From the NCBI GenBank assembly GCA_035565355.1, contig DATMSM010000089.1, positions 1 to 17,622 on the forward strand: a stretch of 17,622 bases of DNA, written 5' to 3'. The notes below the pieces were generated by a model. The model was not told where the DNA came from and searched no databases. It worked only from the letters and a program-made list of their open reading frames with translations. The position numbers and the translations under genes are program-made. Below, piece after piece: positions 14,800 through 17,622 of this stretch (position 1 is its first letter; every line of letters begins with the position of its first letter). This DNA comes from Ga0074130 sp035565355. GTDB lineage: Bacteria; Pseudomonadota; Gammaproteobacteria; Burkholderiales; Rhodocyclaceae.

Positions 14800-15129
14800 A
14801 TGCATTGGTTCTATCTTGGCATCGCCATCGTCGCCGAAGTCATCGCCACCTCCACGCTCAAGACGACCGAGAATTTCACGCGGCTGTGGCCTTCGCTTAT
14901 CGTCGTGGCTGGCTACGGCGTGGCCTTCTACTGCCTGACCCTTACGCTGAAAAGCATTCCGGTCGGTGTGGCCTATGCGGTATGGTCCGGCGTGGGCATC
15001 GTGCTGGTCGCCCTGGTGGCGTGGTTCTGGCACAAACAGGCGCTGGACCTGCCTGCTATCATCGGCATGGCACTGATAGTCGCCGGCGTAATTGTCATGA
15101 ATCTGTTCTCCAACTCGATTGGGCACTAG
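14800..15129 (+). CDS. Small multidrug resistance (SMR) transporter, EmrE-like
   Basis: A 109-residue inner-membrane protein with four hydrophobic helices, expected to work as an antiparallel dimer that exchanges protons for cationic compounds. The key glutamate of helix 1 is Glu13 (IVAEVIATSTLK), matching EmrE Glu14. YAVWSGVGIVLVALVAWFW matches the conserved YAIWSGVGIVLI segment with its essential tryptophan, and LDLPAIIGMALIVAGVIVMNL matches helix 4. This places it with EmrE/Qac-type pumps rather than guanidinium exporters (Gdx), although substrate class cannot be settled by eye. ATG 14800 matches the EmrE length; no strong Shine-Dalgarno sequence is seen. It leads a four-gene operon and lies directly behind the ilvD terminator, leaving little room for its own promoter. 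Confidence 0.93.
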   Translation: MHWFYLGIAIVAEVIATSTLKTTENFTRLWPSLIVVAGYGVAFYCLTLTLKSIPVGVAYAVWSGVGIVLVALVAWFWHKQALDLPAIIGMALIVAGVIVMNLFSNSIGH

Positions 15130-15132
15130 CGC

Positions 15133-16233
15133 ATGCATACGGTATTGGTCCTCGGAGGTTACGGATTCTTCGGCGGCCGCATCAGCGCCGCACTCAGCAA
15201 GGAGTCGGCCATTCATCTGCTGATTGGCGGACGCGATCTCGCCAAGGCGCGAGCGAAAGCCAAAGATTTAGGCCTTTCCGAAACGCAGACTGTCGCCATC
15301 GATGCTACGGCTTGCGACCTCGCGGGCCGGTTGCAGCAACTCGGCGTGAATACCCTCATCCACACTGCGGGGCCATTTCAAGGCCAAGATTACGCGGTGG
15401 CGGAAGCCGCAATTGAAGCTGGCGTCAATTACATTGATCTCGCCGACGGGCGCGGTTTCGTTGACGGCATCTGCGCCCTGGACTATGCCGCACGCAAACG
15501 CGGCGTACTCGTCACCAGCGGCGCCAGCTCGCTACCATCGCTTTCCTCCGCCGTCGTCGATCGATATCTGCCGCGCTTTATGCAACTGCAGGAGATCCGC
15601 CACGGCATCGGCTCAGGCGCCCGTGCGCCGGGCGTGGCGACGATGAAAGGCGTATTCGGCTATTGCGGCAAGCCCTTCAGCCGCCTCGAGGATGGGAGAT
15701 GGGGAATCACGCACGGCTGGCTGGATTTGCGTACGCACAACTTCCCGGCGCCCGTCGGCAAGCGCCTGCTCGGCAGTTGCGACGTGCCGGATCTAGACCT
15801 GTTTCCGGAAAGATATCCGGGCGTGCACACGGTCACTTTCCATGCTGGCTTCGCCAGCACCGCCGGGCACCTCGCCGTCTGGGCGGGTGCGCAACTGGTG
15901 CACATGCGATTACTGAGAAGCCTGGGTAGCTGGGTCAATCCGCTCAGGAAAATCAGTACATGGATGGAGCCGCTGGTGAGCGACAAGGGCGGCATGTTCG
16001 TCACGCTGCGTGGCCTGGACCATGACGGCCTACCCTTACAATTGAGCTGGCACCTGCTAGCCGCGAATCATGATGGCCCGCATATCCCCTGCGGTGCCTC
16101 GATCGCACTGGCAAAGAAGCTCGCGCGCGGAGACAGCCTGCCCAGCGGTGCAATGCCGTGCATGGGATTGATCAGCGTGGAAGATTATCTGGCCGCCCTC
16201 AAGGGGCTGTCGGTATGGGAGGTGCCAGCATGA
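15133..16233 (+). CDS. Saccharopine dehydrogenase-like NAD(P)-binding oxidoreductase
   Basis: A 366-residue protein with an N-terminal Rossmann fold: VLVLGGYGFFGGRI (5-18) is a GxxGxxG-type dinucleotide site, followed by LLIGGRDLAKARAKA with the Arg often used for NADP selectivity. HTAGPFQGQDYAVAEAAIEAGVNYIDLADG (about 76-105) is typical of the saccharopine dehydrogenase-like family (Sacchrp_dh_NADP). The C-terminal half is less conserved. True lysine-pathway function is unlikely because no lysine genes are near and the operon context differs. Members of this group are often adjacent or fused to DUF4166, as here. It starts three bases after the SMR stop, and its own stop overlaps the DUF4166 start as ATGA. 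Substrate unknown; a lipid or other hydrophobic substrate is speculative. Confidence 0.85.
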   Translation: MHTVLVLGGYGFFGGRISAALSKESAIHLLIGGRDLAKARAKAKDLGLSETQTVAIDATACDLAGRLQQLGVNTLIHTAGPFQGQDYAVAEAAIEAGVNYIDLADGRGFVDGICALDYAARKRGVLVTSGASSLPSLSSAVVDRYLPRFMQLQEIRHGIGSGARAPGVATMKGVFGYCGKPFSRLEDGRWGITHGWLDLRTHNFPAPVGKRLLGSCDVPDLDLFPERYPGVHTVTFHAGFASTAGHLAVWAGAQLVHMRLLRSLGSWVNPLRKISTWMEPLVSDKGGMFVTLRGLDHDGLPLQLSWHLLAANHDGPHIPCGASIALAKKLARGDSLPSGAMPCMGLISVEDYLAALKGLSVWEVPA

Positions 16234-16775
16234 GTCAGTCGATCTACCAGCAGCATATGGGTGCACGTTATGCGGAGCTAGCGCCTGAGGTACGGGCTTT
16301 CCATGCACTCCAAGGAAGTTACCGGCTGCGCGGTGAAGTGGACGTCATCGGTGCCGAGACGTTTCTAGGACGCGTGCTCAGTCTAGTCATGCGCTTTCCT
16401 GCATCGTCTCCGCAGCAGGCCTTTGAATTCCACCTGAGGGCTGACAACGCGCGGGAGACTTGGCAGCGTCGCTTTCCCAGCCGCACGATGCAATCCAGCA
16501 TGCGCCTGCGCAGCCGCTACCTCGTGGAAAGCTTCGGCCCCATGCAATGCCGCTTCATCCTGCGCGCCGACCGAGGCATTTTGCTCATGGAGCCTTGGGG
16601 AATACGCTGGTTCGGCCTGCCTCTGCCGGCGTTCATCCTGCCGCAGATTGTAGCCTCCGAGCGAGGCGCCGACGGCAAGCTCCATTTTGACGTGTCCGCC
16701 CGATGGCCCGGCAAGTATCTAACCGTAGCTTATCGAGGCTGGCTGGATGTCGATAGTGCAGAGTCGCTGCCATGA
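16230..16775 (+). CDS. DUF4166 domain protein
   Basis: A 181-residue protein covered almost entirely by a DUF4166 domain. Family features visible by eye are FHALQGSYRLRGEVDV near residue 28, ETWQRRFPSRTMQSSM near 74, YLVESFGPMQCRFIL and the closing block FDVSARWPGKYLTVAYRGWLDV. The family has no established function. It often occurs fused to, or next to, saccharopine dehydrogenase-like oxidoreductases, which fits the position here. There is no signal peptide or clear membrane helix, though FGLPLPAFILP is hydrophobic. ATG 16230 overlaps the upstream stop as ATGA, and its stop overlaps the DCC start the same way, so translation of all three is probably coupled. A role as a partner subunit of the oxidoreductase is inference. 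Confidence 0.85.
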   Translation: MSQSIYQQHMGARYAELAPEVRAFHALQGSYRLRGEVDVIGAETFLGRVLSLVMRFPASSPQQAFEFHLRADNARETWQRRFPSRTMQSSMRLRSRYLVESFGPMQCRFILRADRGILLMEPWGIRWFGLPLPAFILPQIVASERGADGKLHFDVSARWPGKYLTVAYRGWLDVDSAESLP

Positions 16776-17167
16776 TCGTCGTATTCGATGCGAAATGTCT
16801 CCTCTGCAGCGCATGGGTCCGCTTCCTGCTGAAGCATGACAAGCAGCGTCGATTTCGTTTTGCCTCAATCCAAGGCGAGTACGGACGAGTCTTGCTCGAC
16901 CGAAATGGCTTACAGGCAGATCAGCTCGAAACCCTTCTGCTCGTCACAGATGGCCGCACTTACCAGCACACAGCTGCAATACTCCGGGTGCTGCATGTGC
17001 TCGGCTGGCCATGGCGGCTCATATGGATTTTGTGGCTGTTGCCTGCCCCGCTCAGGGATGCTCTCTACCGATGGTGCGCGCGCAATCGCTATCGGATTTT
17101 TGGGAAAAGCGAGGCGTGCTATGTGCCATCTCCTCAGGACCGGGCTCGCTTTCTCGACACAATTTGA
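16772..17167 (+). CDS. DCC-family thiol-disulfide oxidoreductase-like protein (DUF393)
   Basis: A 131-residue protein of the DCC1-like/DUF393 family, which is predicted to be thioredoxin-like. The N-terminal motif is VVFDAKCLLCSAWVRFLLKHD, with Cys9 and Cys12; most members read DGxCxLC, so Ala replaces the usual Gly at residue 7. The C-terminal family block PAPLRDALYRWCARNRYRIFGK (about 92-113) is well preserved, and a cysteine follows in EACYVP. The central HVLGWPWRLIWILWLLPA is hydrophobic and could associate with the membrane. The predicted activity is thiol-disulfide exchange, though few members have been tested. It is the last gene of the SMR operon, overlapping DUF4166 by four bases. 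No terminator is visible before the cytochrome gene. Confidence 0.88.
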   Translation: MIVVFDAKCLLCSAWVRFLLKHDKQRRFRFASIQGEYGRVLLDRNGLQADQLETLLLVTDGRTYQHTAAILRVLHVLGWPWRLIWILWLLPAPLRDALYRWCARNRYRIFGKSEACYVPSPQDRARFLDTI

Positions 17168-17173
17168 GACCGA

Positions 17174-17187
17174 TTGACTTCCATCAA
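17174..17187. promoter_or_regulatory. FNR/ANR-type binding site upstream of cytochrome c gene
   Basis: TTGACTTCCATCAA matches the consensus TTGAT-N4-ATCAA at nine of ten positions. It lies 93 bases before the cytochrome ATG in a 112-base intergenic region. TAAGAT at 17222-17227 is a possible -10. That would put the box centre near -53, not the classical -41.5, so the start site is uncertain. Oxygen-limited or NO-dependent control by an FNR/CRP-family regulator is likely. Confidence 0.6.
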
Positions 17188-17279
17188 TGCGCAATTCCGC
17201 GGTCAGGCTTCTCGTTTGGAGTAAGATGATTGCGGCGGTTTGCCCCGAACTCCCGCATTTCCATAATAGTGAGGAATCC

Positions 17280-17603
17280 ATGAAATCCCTGATCGTTTCT
17301 GCAACGGCCGTCATCGGCCTGCTGGCTGCCACTCCGGCCATGGCGAACCTGGAACTCGCCAAGAAGAGCAACTGCATGGCCTGCCATACTGTCGACAAGA
17401 AGGTTGTCGGCCCGAGCTATCAGGAGGTCGCCAAGAAGTACGCTGGCGACAAGAGCGCTGAAGCAACTCTGGCCAAACGTATCAAGGGCGGTACCGCTGC
17501 CAACGGCGGCCAGAAGTGGGGTGCAGTGCCCATGCCTCCGAACGCCATTTCCGACGCCGATGCCACAACGCTGGCGAAGTGGATTCTGGGCGGCGCTAAA
17601 TAA
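17280..17603 (+). CDS. Periplasmic cytochrome c551/c552-type
   Basis: A 107-residue precursor: a signal peptide (1-22, cleavage after AMA) and a mature class I cytochrome c of about 85 residues. The haem attachment site is CMACH (Cys32, Cys35, His36), and the distal methionine ligand is Met85 in VPMPPN. Size and motifs match the c551/c552 (c8) group, which carries electrons in the periplasm to nitrite reductase or terminal oxidases. Lys-rich surroundings near the haem edge would suit docking to acidic partners. ATG 17280 has GAGGA five bases upstream and gives a proper signal peptide; the open frame back to 17187 does not. The FNR-like box upstream points to expression under oxygen limitation. 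No nir genes are in the window. Confidence 0.94.
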   Translation: MKSLIVSATAVIGLLAATPAMANLELAKKSNCMACHTVDKKVVGPSYQEVAKKYAGDKSAEATLAKRIKGGTAANGGQKWGAVPMPPNAISDADATTLAKWILGGAK

Positions 17604-17622
17604 GGCGGAGCCTTATTTAGCG
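17594..17622 (+). terminator. Perfect palindrome overlapping cytochrome stop, probable terminator
   Basis: The arms CGCTAAATAAGGC (17594-17606) and GCCTTATTTAGCG (17610-17622) pair perfectly over 13 bases with a GGA loop. The stop codon TAA (17601-17603) lies inside the left arm. The repeat runs to the last base, so a T-tract, if present, is outside the window. Confidence 0.65.

Noticed and set aside
14726..14800. Guanidine riboswitch ahead of the SMR gene
   Set aside because: The only structure is a 9-base stem with a T-tract; the paired small hairpins with ACGR loops of mini-ykkC are not seen.

Overview
The window is GC-rich, densely coded chromosomal DNA from a Gram-negative bacterium, most likely a betaproteobacterium. 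Two autotransporters, lgt, a periplasmic c551/c552-type cytochrome and an IlvD very close to the proteobacterial form support this. A Rhodocyclales or Sterolibacteriaceae-like host is my guess from overall style, not a demonstrated placement. I saw no rRNA, tRNA, CRISPR array, phage or transposase gene.

Layout. (1) 1-2537: 3' part of a large autotransporter adhesin with a Gly-rich, PATR-type passenger; it runs off the left edge. (2) 2554-5166, minus strand: a two-component system, a NarL/LuxR-type response regulator followed directly by a 7TM-type sensor histidine kinase. (3) 5353-7293: recQ, divergent from the regulator, with an unusual in-frame GC-rich insertion in its zinc-binding region. 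(4) 7570-9621: a second autotransporter whose passenger is built of HAF repeats. (5) 9662-10567: an uncharacterised radical SAM protein. (6) 12632-10571, minus strand: lgt, a VOC/methylmalonyl-CoA epimerase-like gene and an EAL phosphodiesterase, joined by two ATGA overlaps. (7) 12633-12863: a divergent promoter region holding a structured, repeat-like element. (8) 12864-14726: ilvD, closed by a strong intrinsic terminator. (9) 14800-17167: a tight operon of an SMR transporter, a saccharopine-dehydrogenase-like oxidoreductase, a DUF4166 protein and a DCC-family thiol protein. (10) 17280-17603: a small c-type cytochrome behind an FNR/ANR-like box, ending in a perfect palindrome that reaches the window edge.

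How the parts may work together. The two-component system lies between two autotransporters, and a two-block sequence next to the regulator start recurs upstream of the HAF autotransporter, so regulation of surface proteins is a testable idea. The SMR-oxidoreductase-DUF4166-DCC cluster looks like one functional unit of unknown chemistry and is the best candidate here for an undescribed system. The FNR-like box before the cytochrome suggests oxygen-limited or denitrifying respiration. The remaining genes are largely housekeeping: lipoprotein maturation, branched-chain amino acid synthesis and DNA repair.
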